From contig NW_020825289.1 in NCBI RefSeq assembly GCF_003286085.1, positions 11,346,001-11,410,000 on the forward strand: DNA of 64,000 bases, in the 5' to 3' direction. Shown here one piece after another: positions 1 to 13,811 of this stretch. How positions within the stretch are numbered: the first letter of the stretch is position 1; each line of letters begins with the position of its first letter. The DNA is from Drosophila persimilis. Taxonomy: Eukaryota > Arthropoda > Insecta > Diptera > Drosophilidae. A model generated the notes under the pieces. That model did not search any database. It saw only the letters and a list, made by a program, of their open reading frames with translations, and was not told where the DNA came from. The position numbers and the translations under genes were made by a program.

Positions 1-3000
1 TTATCGGATGCTTAATGAAATCCGGGAAATATTTTTCCACGCCATTTCCATGGCCAGCAATCAATTGTCAACGTCATCGCGAGTCTCTCCTCGGCCGTGG
101 ACGTGGACGTGCCGCGTCGAGACGGAGGACCGACGACCTCCATAATCCGGCTTATTATGCAAAGTAAATGCCACCGACTCTGTGTCCCTTTGCCTGCCCC
201 TGATAATCTTCGGCGATATTTCATTGTCGTCGTCGCCGAGCCTTGTAAATGCGTTAACAGCCCTACGATTCGTCTCCGTCTCCTTCTGCGTCTGCGTCCT
301 TCTGCGAGTCCCCAATTCTGAAATACTTCCGCTTCCGTTTACCGCTTATGCACTTCCTCTGCTCATTTGTCGCCAGTTTGTTTCTCATATCTCGCGGCCG
401 TATCCTTGGACTTTTTTACGGAGATTTTACGCTGTTGCCGACATATTTTCATCACATGCAAATTTCCATTTCGCAATTGTCCCGCAGCAGCGTAATTTTA
501 CCAATTTCCATAAACTGTTTTCAGTTTCAGTTCCAGCCTCAGCTTTCTGTGTTATCCCATTTCCTCGCTCATATCATGTGTTGATGTGTTTTCCCTCTCG
601 CTTTGATGGTCCGCCATCCCCGTTCCGGGGAAGGGACAAGCAGGATTTGCATTTGCGGCAGCAGTTTCCCCTTTTCTGCCTCATTTCCATACTAAATGGT
701 TTTTCTCGAAATTGATGAAGTATCAAATTATACGCCCAGCTCTGAAATGATTCCGATTCCCATTCAGATTCTTCGTCGCATTTCGGACACGTTTCATTCT
801 ATTTGGGTCTCAGCTGTGGGCCATTACTTAGCTCTAGGAGTGATATGATATTTCCTTAAATATTCCTATTACAGCTATTGCTTTTCCCCATAACGAATTC
901 ATTTTCAAAGTCCATTTGGGGGCCTGCTTATGGCTTTCTCTGATATGTATTTTCCTGAAAAGCAATTGATAAATTAAAATATGCTTACCATAATTTTATA
1001 GATCGAATCTAGAATCGAATATTGTAAACAACTAATGCTGTCAGTTATAAATAGCCATACACTATGTGATTATTTCTTCTTAAACTGGTACAAAATATTT
1101 CCAAAATGTAACTTAAATCGGATTTTCCATGTCCCATTTTCTAATTTAGAAAGTAAGCACAAATCTGATGATACAACCCCTTGATGATCCACCTTTAAAG
1201 ATGCGATTGCATATTGAGCAGCTTCCCCACTTCCTGCCCCATTCTGCTTCTCAGGAGATTTCAGGTTTAGTCATTTTTGGCCCGGCATTGGAATGACTTC
1301 ATTTAGAGCTCTCCGACCGCCTTACCATGCAAATTCGCAACTGATTTTGCGTTGAAATCACATTGTCATGAAGGGAAGGAAAACCGGCGACGTATGGAAA
1401 ATGCAAAAGCGATTTAAAAACTCTAAAATTAAGCCATCATAAGGTTTTACAGCCGGCCATCAAGCTGGAGTACAAGGTGGTAGAACCCACAGCGAAGCTC
1501 CACACAACAAAAAAAAAAGGAAGGCAGAAATGAAAGGAGTTGAAACGAAATAAGTGCAGTGCAATGTCATTAAAGTAGACAAGCAGACAATGAGGAGGAG
1601 CATCAGGGACCAGGACGTTGGGAACGCTGGGCTATGACCAACATAAAATCACAACACCGAGCAGATAGGAGAGACAGTCGAATGTGTGGATGGGCGGGCG
1701 CCCTCGTCCTGGCCGCTTATCGGACCACGTTTGTGTGTGTCCTTCCACAGGGTCCTCCTCATCCTTCTGCTCTCTCTGTGTGTGCGTTACGTATACGTGT
1801 ACGCTGTAATCTGTGCTTATAAAATGGCAAATGGCAGGGCTGCAGAGGGTTTTTAATTGTCTGTGCCGGATGGGCAGCCTTAAATGCTTCAGGCAGGAGA
1901 GCTCTTTCCTCACACAGGGAATGGCCAACGACTTTGTGGAACTTTGGCAGGGCCCAGAAGAAAAAATTTGGGCTGACAAAATACTCGTAGGGTTGGGCTC
2001 TTGGTTTTTTAATTAAAGCCCTCTCGTAATATTATGTTAATGTGTGGGCGGGCGGCTGCCTTTGTGGCACTGATTACGCATCTGCCAGAGAACCTGTCAA
2101 CTCTTTGGCAAAACCAATTCCTGGGCGAGATTGAAGTGCCAGCTAGAAAGTTATAAAAAGTAATTGGCTGGCAGTCATTCCACCTGGTTTGGCCATTCCT
2201 TCTCGTCCGAATGCAAATTGAGTGCGCTATCAGCAACTGTCCCTGTCCTGTCCACCAGTCCTCCTGCCTCTGACCTGGCCAACTGCTGTGGCTGTCCCCG
2301 TCCCCGTCCCCACCACAACTATCACAACAGTGGGAGTAACGGCACTAACGTTGCTCACCTGTTTTGGCCCTACCAGGCTGCAGTGTGCCCTTTTTCGGGC
2401 GCTATCGCTCTCTCTCTCTCTCTGATGTCGGCAGATTTAGCGCACGTAGCACGATTTAATAATGCCGCCAATTGTCATATTTGTGCAACGAAAATGGCTC
2501 GCCATGCAACGGATCTGGCCGCAGTTCGTGTAGATCTGCCACAAATTGTTGCAATTACATTTGGGCAGCATATACAGCGGGTCTTCACAATTAAAAGTTA
2601 CGTGCAGCGCCGTTGGTAATGCCGTTCAGGAGGGCTATAAAGATGTGGTTTCCTGATAGCTATCGAAGAGTCTGAAGTCCTAGGCGAACAATTGTGGCGT
2701 TATAGTTATTTGTTCTTCAGCAATCAAAACACTGGATCGTCTTTTTGTCGACTTTAATTATAAAGGGAAATTCAGATGTTTTTAAATAATTTGAATGTGA
2801 TTTTTAAGTTTATATAAAATTTTAAAGGTGTTATGGTTATTCAAAAGATAGTAAAATATATACAGAAAAATAGATTCGAGTTATCTGAAATTTTGGAACC
2901 TAACCTGGAATGGAAAACCCGTAATATTATCAATGCCTGATTTAATTTGGATTTACTATCATATTTTAGCTCGTTATTATAATACCATCGTATTATAACT

Positions 3001-6000
3001 ACAAAGATATAAGATCTAACTCTGCTATCGATCTATTTACAACCAATTGAAGTTTCGGTTACATTTCAACCATCCTGTTATGCATCGCACAGTCTACGGC
3101 CATTTGCAAGAACCACTCCCTGGACAGCTAGTCTGTAAGTCAGTCATCCAACACTCGACGATTCAATGCGTTTTTATTGTCAATTTTCATCCACGTCGTT
3201 CTCCTCCGTGGACGCCCGCCCGCCATCCTGCCAGCCTGCCAGCCAGCCAGCCCGTCTGTCATATCAATTTTCATTTTTAATTGCTGGCAGTTGTCATAAC
3301 TCGGTTGTTAATTTTACAACTGTTTGGATCTGTCCGTGGAGTCGTTTGATAGCGCCCACGACACATTTTGTGTTGCTTTTTCAATGTTTTTTTATTTTTC
3401 CTTTTTTATTTATGGTTATATAACAGAAAATTGGCATGGATGGGGCTGGGACTGTGGCAACCATATTCGATGATGGGACCAGCTCCTAGCTGCTTAATAT
3501 GCAACTTGCAGCCATATTGAATCATCTGAGAGGCCGGCCGCCCGGGGTTTCTGTCATTAATGAGTTTGCAGCTCGAGCTGGAGCTGGAGCTGGGGCTGGG
3601 CCTGGGGCTAGAGATGGGAATCCAGATGAAGTCGGAGCTGGTCATGCTGATAAGGTTGAGTCACAGTCACGTAGATATGATTTGAAAGAAATCATACATT
3701 AAATCGTTTGACTGGACGGCACGTTTAATTGCGGCCGATAAGGTGTTCCATGGAATCCTCTTCGCCACTGCGACAGCGACTGGGGCCAGAACAAGAGCAA
3801 GAGCAAGACCGAGACCTCTCCCTAAGCCGCAATTAGTCAAACGAATTTGTAGCGCCCGGCTGAGGAATTAATCAGAAGTGGGACCCATAGTCATCGCAGT
3901 CGTCGACGCACTTAAAATGCAAAATGCGTGCGCTAAATTACGGCGAATTCTGAGCCACAAAAGCCTAGACATTTTTCAGCATGTAAAGAGGGCCGCTCTC
4001 CTTTGCGGCCGCCAGTTCTTCAGTTCAAGCCAGACCCAGTCGCCAGAGTCGGCTGTGTCGTTGTCCAAGTAAAAGTTCCAGAGCTGATGATGACTCGCTT
4101 TGGCATCGTGCTCGTTGGCGCGTCTACATTTGAATACTAATTGCATTTTGCCTGCTTTATAGACCCGCCAATCTCCAGCGGCTCTTCCCCTCGTTGCGGC
4201 TTGCGGTAAAAATGATAAACAACAAAGCGCGTCATTTTGACATTTGTCTGTTTTATGCGCCCACGTCTGCCACCACGTTGCCGCATTGCCACGGACCGAA
4301 GACGAAGACGGGCGACAGCCCTAGCTAGAGACTCCCACGATTGAGCCTCAGCCTCATCCTCAAGCTCCAACTACAGCCTATGCTCGGGCTGTGTTGCTGC
4401 TGCTCCTTGGTAATCGCAAATGGATATGCGGCTTAGATAATGATCGGCCAAGCAGAGCCCCGTCTCGGGTCTTGGCGGTTGGCTTCTTTTGAACCTAAAT
4501 GGGGCCTGTTGCCATTGGCTGTCTGCGGTTGCCATGTGCCGGCCAAAATGTTGCTGCTTGTGCCATTTTGAGGCTCTGTTTTTGCCTTTTCAACTCTGCT
4601 TAAGTGTCAGATTAGTTAGCTTTTCCCTTGGCTAATCCTCAAAGCTATGGCCATGAGCACGAGTTGGCTGCCATAACCATTTGCTCATAATTAAAATCTG
4701 TAATTATCATCTGTGCAACCGGACACTTTCCCTCTCTTGAACTTTGCTGCCTCATAATGTTGGCTAATTGATGTGCCACGAGCAGCAATGAAAGTCCGCG
4801 GGACCCGATTTGATATTGCTTTTGTGATTCTGAATGCCAGAGAAAGGGGAGAACGTTCTTTGAAGCACTGTATATGTTAAACACTCAAACGATTTATTTG
4901 GATGGCATTCTTCATAGTGGTGTCTGTCTGCCCGCCCTATGGCACGTATCTAAAAATTGTTTTGGCTGTGGAGGAGGATCAGGAGCAGGGGCCCAATGAA
5001 TAATTACCAGCGCACAACATTGAAGCGCGGCACTTGTAATTCATTAAACAACAGCGAACATCTACAGGAGGCGGCATCGTCGAGAGCTGCAAAAATGTCT
5101 GGTAATTATCACTAAGACGCGCCGCCGCTGATTAAGTATGCGACGCCGGCAGTGGCAGCGGCAGCGGCAGCGGCACTGGTAGTGGTAGAGGTAGAGGCAG
5201 TCGTCGGGTCTGGTCTTAAGTTGGGGAAGGGATCCGGGGGGAAGACAGCTCCTCGAATTCTGACAGTTTTCGTACGGCTGACATGACAAGCTGCCAAGCG
5301 CTGAAGACGCTAAAAACTCGCCCCAACTCAGGTCCGAGTCCATGTCAGAGTCCAGAGTCCGAATCTGATTGAGTGAGCCGCCGGCTCCACTAGGCTGCAA
5401 CTGCAGCAGCAACAGCAACATCAGCTTCAGGCTGAGTGACGATGGAACATCGAAGGATGAGAGCTGCTCCATGTAGCCAAGTGCCGACTGGACGACTGGC
5501 GAGTGGCGACTCTGGTCCGCTGACATTTGACTGGGAATCAGTGGACAGGGCCTGTTGCAGACACCGAGTGTTGCATATAAATGAGGCGTGCCCAATGTTG
5601 ACAATGAATATTAACCTTGAGTAGTGAATTTTCAGCCGGTTTTATCGCTCTTGTCAAGGTCAGGCAATCCAGAAAAAGCTCCAAGGGAAGATGTAGATGG
5701 TGTGATGAGATGGCCCCGATAATTGGTATGGACATCAGCGGGAAGTGACCTAATGGATTCGTCATGTCATTGGCTTTTCAACCGATCGAATATGTCTTGA
5801 ATGTCTTTAATAAAATTGGGTTTTAGAGGGTTTTCTCTAAGAGTCTACTGGTACTGTTCATCGAACAATTCTATGGGTTGTCAATAGGCAAACAGTGATT
5901 AATTTGTTTGGGTTTCTGAGAATGATTTGGTAAAAAAGTGTACGTCCAGGACAGTTCTTGCTGGTTCTAGAAGCATAGATCCCATAAATGGCCCGTCTGC

Positions 6001-6512
6001 ACGTGTTATCGATGGACTCACATGCAAAGTTCCCATTTAGCTGCCGTTACCTTTTGGCCAAAAGTGGAATTGGAGGCTGTTTTTTGTTGCACCACGACAT
6101 TAAACAACGCCAGTCAGTCGCAGAGGAGATCGCATTAACAGTCGCCAGTTAGCATGGAGTGCCGAATGCCATGGAGAACCGAATTCGGGCTGCTAGCCCA
6201 GTTTTAATAATCACGAAATGGAAGTTATTTTACGGTAATTACCTATTGCATTTTGCCAGATTTTTCAATTTTTTTCTCCTGTTGTTTTTGTTGTAGTTTT
6301 TGTCTTTGGTGAACAGCAGACACGAAAGGCTTGGAGGTGTCTCTGGCTCTGGCTCTGTCTCTGCCTCTACCTCTGTCTCTGGTTCTGCCTCTGATTGTGT
6401 CTATAACGAGGCACTTGGAATGGGATTGGGGAATGGGACTGGGACTGGGCTTGGGAGCGCACTTAGCTCCAACTGACATATCAAATGGCACAAATCTCTA
6501 ATTCAAATGAAA
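1..6512. other. Non-coding stretch upstream of the transporter's 3' end
   Basis: I see no convincing gene here. Open frames are short, overlap on both strands and lack splice or codon structure. Low-complexity tracts are present: a GAGCTG-type run near 3571-3610, a GGCAGC/GGTAGA run near 5150-5200 and a CT-rich imperfect repeat near 6338-6400. It may be intergenic or part of a large intron of a gene whose exons lie outside the window. Confidence 0.6.
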
Positions 6513-6518
6513 TTTATT
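6513..6518 (-). terminator. Poly(A) signal AATAAA of the SLC22 transporter
   Basis: AATAAA on the minus strand lies about 44 bases past the TAA stop of the transporter, a normal position for 3'-end formation. Confidence 0.6.
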
Positions 6519-6561
6519 AATTTTTGAGAGCAGGTAATGGTGTGAGTTAGTCGGTATTTGG

Positions 6562-8207
6562 TTAGGTTTTCACTTTGCGGCCAAACTTTTCGCCATCCTC
6601 GAGGGTCTCCGGCAGTGGCATTCCCCGCGTCTCCGGCAAGAAGATCGTCCCCAGCACGGCCAGTATGGAGGCGATTCCAAAAATGAGGGGCGTGATCCAA
6701 GCCCCATACCAAGACAACTCGTTGATCAGGGGGGCAACGAGACCTCCAATGCGGCCCACCATTGAGCAGAGCCCCATGCCGTTTGACCGCACCACGGTAG
6801 GGAATAGCTCGGCCCCGTATAGGTAAACGTTCGGGAAGGTAATGGATGCCCCGAAGAGACCCACAGTGGCGCATATCACTTGGTATAACTGTTTCGACTT
6901 GTATAGGAAGACCAGCAGCAGCAGGCCGATGGCACTCAGTCCATTGGAGAGCATCAAGGTCAGCTTGCGTCCCAGGTACTTGGTCAGAACCACGCAAAGC
7001 AGCGTCCCGGGAATGCCCAGGAGGGCTGCGATCAATACGTTGAGAAAGATGTCGCCGCCCAGCTTGGCTATGTACTGGGCAACGCCGTAGTAGACCATGC
7101 ACACCACCAGCCAGTTGTTGGCCATCAAGATGGTCTTCAGCCGTAGGTACGGGGTCCTGAAGAGGTCCAGCACGTTACCTTTCTTCGTTGGCTGCTTGCT
7201 GGCCATCGCCTGGTAAGCAGCCTCTATTTCCGGCTTGATAGTCTCTGTCGGGGCACGGTTGTGCCTGGCAATCCGCTCCAGAACCTTGACACTCTTGTCG
7301 ACGCGACCTGTGGTCAAGAGCCAGCGCGGCGACTCTGGCACGAGACAGATGTAGATCACAAAGATGGCCGAGAATATTGTCACACTGAACTGCAACCAAC
7401 GCCAGGTCCGGATATAGTAGGCGAACAGTGCCAGCGAGGCGTGCCCTATGTTGAATGGGATCTGATAGAGGATGCCGATCAGTTCCCGCTTCTTCGGTCC
7501 GATGATCTCCATTATCAGCACAAAGCTAAAAAAACAGCACTTTCAGCGGACAAATGGCCAACGGAAAGGAGAAAGAACCCACCTGACGGTCATGGTGCCG
7601 CCGGTGGCGACGGCAACGAGAAACCGGAACACGCAGTAGAACCAGAAGTACGGCGAAACGCAGACAATCAATCCCGTGACCAGCTGCATGAAACAGCAGA
7701 GCAAGAAGGCCGGCCGCCTGCCCCATCTGTGTACGAGATATATATTATCGATCGCCGATACCCTGTTGCTGATGCTCACCCATCCGCTAACATCCCAAAG
7801 GCCATGCCTCCGACCATGATCCCCGTCATCACGATGGACTGCGACATGCTAGCCAGCGAGTGCCTGCGACATGTCAGATTCCACTCTGTGATGATGGTCG
7901 TTTGGAAGATGCTCGTGTCGAACTCCATATTTTTGCAGTCTTTGCTGCAGGCATCCGTGACATTCTCTGTGAGGCACTTTTGGGGCGTGGGCGCGGCGAG
8001 AAATATGTGGACGAGGGTGTGCCACCCGCTGCCGAACTTGCAGAGCACGATGATTAAGAAAAAGAAGAGCTGATAGCGCCGGAAGTCACCGATTTGGGAG
8101 ATGATCGGATCCTTAACCTTCTCCACCGGACGCGGTTCATATTTTGGCTTTGGCTTTGGCTGAACCAGCGGTGATGGCGGCGGCGGCTGCTTGTCTCTTT
8201 GCGCCAT
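6562..8207 (-). CDS. SLC22-family organic cation/anion transporter (MFS), 511 aa
   Basis: This is a plasma-membrane major-facilitator transporter of the SLC22 type, expected to move small organic ions; the substrate cannot be told from sequence. Coding exons on the minus strand are 8207-7780, 7726-7583 and 7525-6562, with introns of 53 and 57 nt and GT-AG ends. TM1 lies near residues 46-70. It is followed by the large family-typical extracellular loop (about 71-120) with Cys78, Cys87, Cys91 and Cys113 and N-glycosylation sequons NVT (82) and NLT (110). The MFS loop motif DGWGRRP (142-148) is assembled across the first intron, which confirms the splice. Family motifs VPESPRWL (253-260), YGAELFPTVVRSNGMG (427-442) and LPETRGMPLPET (487-498) are intact. 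The proline- and lysine-rich N-terminus (8-30) is cytosolic. Length is normal for the family and nothing is broken. Insects have many SLC22 paralogues, so I give no gene symbol. Confidence 0.93.
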
Positions 8208-8234
8208 CGTGGAGGTAGTGTCTCTTGTGGTTTT

Positions 8235-8313
8235 CTAAAGAAAAATCTTGTGATTTTGGTAATACTATACAGAATTAGCTATTATTCGTTTCTGACAGTG
8301 TAGGCCAACTTAC
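8235..8313 (-). other. Probable 5' UTR intron of the SLC22 transporter
   Basis: On the minus strand a perfect GTAAGT donor (8313-8308) is followed by a pyrimidine-rich TTTCTTTAG acceptor (ending 8235). This defines a 79-nt intron 27 bases upstream of the ATG. The short leader exon would end at 8314. It is seen as splice consensus only; the transcription start is not identifiable. Confidence 0.5.
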
Positions 8314-8314
8314 G

Positions 8315-11300
8315 TAGGAAACTAAATCGAACTTGGGGTGGGGTGTGTGTGGGGGCAGACTTTCTCAAATATTTGCTGGCTCTAGCACAAATTGGACATA
8401 TCGAGCGATGCTGGACGTGGACGTGGTTGTATCGTGTATCGGCCCGGCTCACCACAGACTGGCGTGAAAATATGGAGCCCCAATAGATGGCGATTTCATT
8501 TGCGGGCCCGGCGAACCGGTTTCCGAGAGCGCGAGGCATGGAGACCCACTCGACCGCCGCATGGACAGAGCTGCAGAGCTTCGGAGCACCAGAGAAGCAG
8601 ATCACTGGGGCACCACTGAGAAGCAGCAGCCTCCAACGTGACAAGTGGAAGGAACAGCGGAACAGCGAGGCAGCTAAGTGTCTGCCAAATGGCATTTAGA
8701 AATAGGAGTAATCTCTGCCTCGTCTCCAGCTCCATCTCGACTGCAATTGTCAGCAAAAGGCCACGAGGCTGGGGCCAAACTTTTACTCTTTAAGTAGGTA
8801 AATGAAGTCTGTTGCTTCATTAATTGGGGGAAGGTGCGCCCCGGGACCAGACCAGGCCAGATACTCGGATCTAGCTGGCAGATTAAGGCATTGTCTGCTG
8901 GCAGATAGCGGCACCGAAACCCCGACTCCCAGTTAACCATTAAGATGGCTTAATTAAGGAAACACTGCCAAAACAAAACTGCCAGTGAAAGTTGCCCAGA
9001 GAAGAAAAAGAGAGAGAGCGTGTGAGTTGGAGAGAGAGTCAGAGACTGAGATTTGTCACCATCCACACATAACAAGTTCCCACGGCAACGGCAACCTGTC
9101 TGTCGGAGAGGCCTCTTTGCGCAATCATCAGTCGGGCTGGTTGGCTGGCAAAATGTCACAACAATTGCAGATAAATTATATATGCAAATTGGATGGCCAA
9201 TCAATGGCCCAAGCCATACGGCAAACACACGCTCTCTGCATTATAATGCGATCGTCACATGATAGATCTGGCCATAAAGCACAGCCAAAAGTGCAAGATT
9301 CAATTGATTCAATCCCTGGAGATCACGCCAATTTTGTATACTTACTTGCACTCCGAGCTGTTGTGTAATTTTTCCAGAAAACTGTCCAGTCTGTCAGGTA
9401 CAAAAAACATATACTTAAAGTTGAAAGTTATCGCATGGCTCGAACCTGGAATTCAGAATTCTTGAGGGGCTTGTCCGGGTCTTCCACACTTCAAATGTCT
9501 AGAATAATTTAATAGATTAATGAACTACGTCTTGGCAGCCTCAGTGCCACACAATCAATGAGAGGAGCAGCTGACGAGTACTGGGTGGCATTCGTCTAAG
9601 TCTGCTATTAAACACTCGTAACATGTACTTTAGTCTTCCCTGATAAGGCAGCCATTCGACAAGCAAACTGATAATCTCTAATCCTCGAGATAAGCTGTTC
9701 ACAAAGTCATACATAGATAGGCTTGAATCTCTCATATTTTTCTTCTTTGCAAATCATTGCTATCTTATCTGATAGATACATACATCTCTCATGGGACTAT
9801 ATTGTGTTTATTTCGGCTATTTTCACAGCTTCTGTCACGATCATTCGAGTAAACAATGAAACAAGAATCGAACATGGAACAGAAATTAGAATCCGATAAA
9901 CACACCCAGACCACGCCCGGTCCATCAGTGGAACACGTGCTTGGCATATGCGTGGGTAAACAGTCGATTCGATAGGGTTGTATCTATACGAAAACATTTC
10001 AGGGGGGCGGGAATGGACTGTGCGTAATCTAGTTAGGATTGACGCTTCACACCTTTTGTGGATCTGAGATGGAACTTGGCGTGGTGGCGCCAAAATATAT
10101 GTACGTCTTTGATATACGTATATGTTGTAGTAATCTGTTGATCAGCTTTGAAAGGATAGTGTGAACACAAGCAAGACAACCAGTATTTGTTATTGGGTAC
10201 CTACATATATACGTATTTATTTGTCTACACAAAACTGAAAATGATGCAATCATTAGGCTGCAATTCATTCACTGAAATTATTCAGTTCTATATATCTCTT
10301 TAAACCAAATGGTCTCGATGGCTCTTTGGGAAGCCATGGGAGAGATTTCGCTGCGCTGAACTATGAAATGGAGCCAAATACCATCATCGTGGCCGGAACT
10401 GATACGAGTAGATAAATTCAGTACAACCACGAGATGTAAATCCCAGTAAATTGGTGAATTTAATATTCTGATTTTGTGCACTGACAAGTGGCAGGCCTAA
10501 GCCGCTTTCAGTGCAGTGCCTGAATGGGGGGGTGGGGGGGGCTCGTGGGCTTACACCATATATTCCAGTGGGGTATTTACGGTCTAGCATGCTCCAATTA
10601 GCACACAAAAGGATTACAGGGAAATGCCAAAAATGTGCTGCTGCATAGCGCACAAAATGTTTTGGGACAGCTTTTACGGCTTTCTGACATAATTGCGGGC
10701 CAGCCCAGGAGTGGACGTGGGTCGAGTGGTCTTTTGATGACGGGGCCCGCCATTGAAAACCCACTTGGGAATGGGGCAAAACAAATCAAGCAGCGAGCAT
10801 TTAATTTCAACTGCGCTCGGGTCGCTCCTCCACATGCTGCCCCATGCTGCACAATCACAATATTTTATAGGTTGGCCATAAAGAAATTCATAAAGCGAAC
10901 GGCAGCAGCAGCAACAGCACCGGCAACAGCAGCAACTTGGCCAATTCATACGAAAATTGCCAACTCAGCGCTCACATATATCACTTTTATGCTCGGCCAC
11001 GCCCCTTTCGACTCGTAGCAAATTGACAAATGCAGCGAAGGCCAAGAGCGGCAGCGTCTGTGAAATGTCTTTGCCACTATTTAAGGTCTGTTATGAGGCG
11101 GGGACCGGGACCTCAGTCCAAAGAGGCGAAGAGGAGCTGCATCGAAATGAAAAAGCGCACCAAAAACTATGAGCAACGCTTAGCGAAATAAAAATGCTTG
11201 TAATATGTAGTTAAAAACCAAGTAAGAAGAGCGCTTACTGGGCATACACGACTGGTAAATACCCCGTACGTAGAGAGGAATACCGGAAGAGTTCTCGGTC

Positions 11301-13811
11301 TCTTACCGCACCTACACTTCCTAGGTGCGAAACTGTTTTGCTTCAACTGAGTAAAATCGATAGCCAGACCGTGTTATATGCCAGGAAAATGCCTGAAATA
11401 GCCCTAAGACAAAGACAAACACCTTCAACTCCGTTCTGCCTTATCTGCGAAGGCTACCTGTCAAAGGGGCCCGATAATCTACAGGTCACCAACTAAATGG
11501 AAGTGCTGATATGCCACATCAGATAGTTGCCAGGGTATGCGGCTAGAAACAAAGCGCCGCGTCAACGCTTTTGGCCCTGGTCCTCGTTGCCGTGGCTTTT
11601 ACCCCGGTACAATGCTCTCGCGCTGCCCTATTCCTCTCTAAATCCTCTTTGATTAAGTGCTCAGTCCTTTATGTGGAGATTTTTTAATCGTTACTTCGTT
11701 CCAAGTGCTGTGGAGAGGCCAGCACAGTCCAGGACGAAGGCAGATGCAGCGGTGTTCAGAGGGGATGCATGTGACCATGCCCCATAGATTAATCGCTAAT
11801 CTGTCCCTAGAGGGCGTACTGACATTTAAAAAAAAGTGCCCACAGATCAAGAGAGTCGAGTCGAGTCGCGTCGGGAAAGGAGATGGAGATGGCAACAGAG
11901 ACAGAGCTAAAGACGCTGCCTCATCCCAGAGTGCACCGCGCTTCCATGGCTCTATAGGGTTCTGTCTTTAGTTTTTATTGTGGTACTTCTGTTTCCATTT
12001 CCATTCTCATTCTCGAACTCGGATTCGCACCTCTTTTGGGTTGCACTTTTTGGGTTTATAAATAAATTAATAAATTTAAGCCCAACATTAATTATTGTGC
12101 GGCTTGGCCCCGTCGTCGGCATCGTCCAGCAGATTAATGTTTTAATTTCGCTAGTCAGAGTCAGAGCTCTGCCTAGTCCTGGCCTCGATTAATTTATGCG
12201 AGCCCTGCTTGCCTGCAATTTGTGCGCCATTTTTGAGTAATTTCTCCTGGCCGGGGGCGCAAAAGTGCATTAATATGGAACCCGGATCGGGAACCAGTGA
12301 ACCACTGGAATGCCGCTGCGGGCAACTGAAATTGTTAATTTTAAAATGTAATAAAATGCGATCATAAGTTGTAGTTAGGCCCAGACGCTTTCAATTTGCA
12401 CTCGGGAAAACCGGAGATCGTCCTAATGTGTGTCACATAAATCAGCGACTACTCGGAGAAGGCAGGCACATATTTCTGGGGTCTCGTTTCAGCCATCCCA
12501 GTTTCTATCCCATAAGCCTGGTAAGCATTATGATGAGCCCACTGACAACACTCTGCCAATTGATGAGGCAACAAGAGGGGCCGATGTCTAAGCAGAAAAT
12601 ACTCTCTTCTCTGCTGATGATCTAAATTGCGGGGATACCTTCTTTTTCTCCCCTATAAGTTGCTCACTTAAGTCATTTGTGTGCAAATCACTTCCGCATG
12701 AATGGCTTAATCTTTTCTGATCACTCTCAGCCCCATTATTGTCAGCTTTCTTGCATATCTGACGCCTAACTCTGATGGTACTTGGCCAAGGCAAGACCAG
12801 AAAGCATTCGGTTTCCCTTTCAACTCGATGGAAGGATATTTTCTTGTTTAAGCAATCAGTCATGACTGTGGGAACAAGTGATCTTCCTGCCTTGAGAGTT
12901 TTATACTGCCATTAACACCAGTCGAAGCCGCTAATCAATTTGTCGGCCAATGGCCTCCGAGGCTGTTCTGTTGGCTGTTTTATGTGTGACGGGCACGCAA
13001 TCCGAGGCGTTTAATTTCCGCTGCCGACAGGCGCTTCCACCGCAGACTGTCAGTCAGTCAGTCCGTCAGGGCAGCTGTCATAATATGCCACTCCTGGTGC
13101 CCCGTTCTCAGGATCTGTACTGAAAGAAGGGAAAAGCAGCAGCAGCAGCAGACCATAAGGAAAATACAACCCGTGTCATGGTTCACGGCTTTATGCATAA
13201 TTAGCTTCGGATCGGAAAACTTTGGCTCGGTGGAAACGTTGCAAACTTTTAATTTATGCACTGGCATCGGCTGTAAGAGTAGTTTACCGTTCGGTAACAG
13301 TGTTGCACTGAATATTGCATAAGCAAACATATTTTAATTTGTGGTTGTGTTTACAAGCTGCTCCATGCCACGCCCCAAGTCACACAAGAGCAACAGCAAC
13401 ATTAGGAGAAGCAATAATAAGAACAGGACCTAGAGCAACAACGGCATAGGCATCGGCATTTCCGCAAGTCCAACACACATACACATACACATATACATAT
13501 GTATACGCATATGTAAACCTCACTTTACACTGGACCACATGCAACGATTTTGTTGCATGTCGACGATCAACTTTCTCTCAATTTCACTTCGTCGAATCTT
13601 CTTCAAGTTTCTTTGTTAACTTCCGATCTGCGGAGTACAGGGAGCATGGCTGATGGTTTTTTATATATTTCCCTTTTCTATTAACTATTGGCGATAAAGA
13701 TTTTCCTGGGCGACAGTGCTGCCCCACCTGGTGAGGTCAGAAAGACCTGCCACATACGCACGCATTCCCGTGTATTGTCGCCCGTGCCATATCAGACACA
13801 AACATAAATGC
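8315..13811. other. Non-coding stretch
   Basis: I find no supportable gene. It holds a GA-rich tract near 9006-9050, a G-rich run near 10526-10541 and an 8-bp perfect hairpin at 11307-11329. The longest open frames (about 130 aa near 8.3-8.7 and 10.4-11.0 kb) overlap equally long antisense frames and have no splice or domain support. Confidence 0.55.
11307..11329. repeat. Short hairpin, 8-bp stem with 7-nt loop
   Basis: CGCACCTA and TAGGTGCG form a perfect inverted repeat around a 7-base loop. It sits in a stretch (11.2-11.5 kb) whose composition differs a little from its surroundings. Function is unknown; it could be chance or part of an old mobile-element remnant. Confidence 0.3.

Noticed and set aside
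5062..5604. 180-aa minus-strand open frame
   Set aside because: Much of it is translation of GGCAGC and GGTAGA repeats. No conserved motif is visible.
8282..8695. 137-aa minus-strand open frame upstream of the transporter
   Set aside because: It overlaps the putative 5' UTR intron, has a long antisense frame and no domain. It is most likely chance in GC-rich DNA.
9541..9735. 64-aa minus-strand frame with protein-like composition
   Set aside because: No homology, splice signal or regulatory support is visible, and frames of this length are expected by chance.
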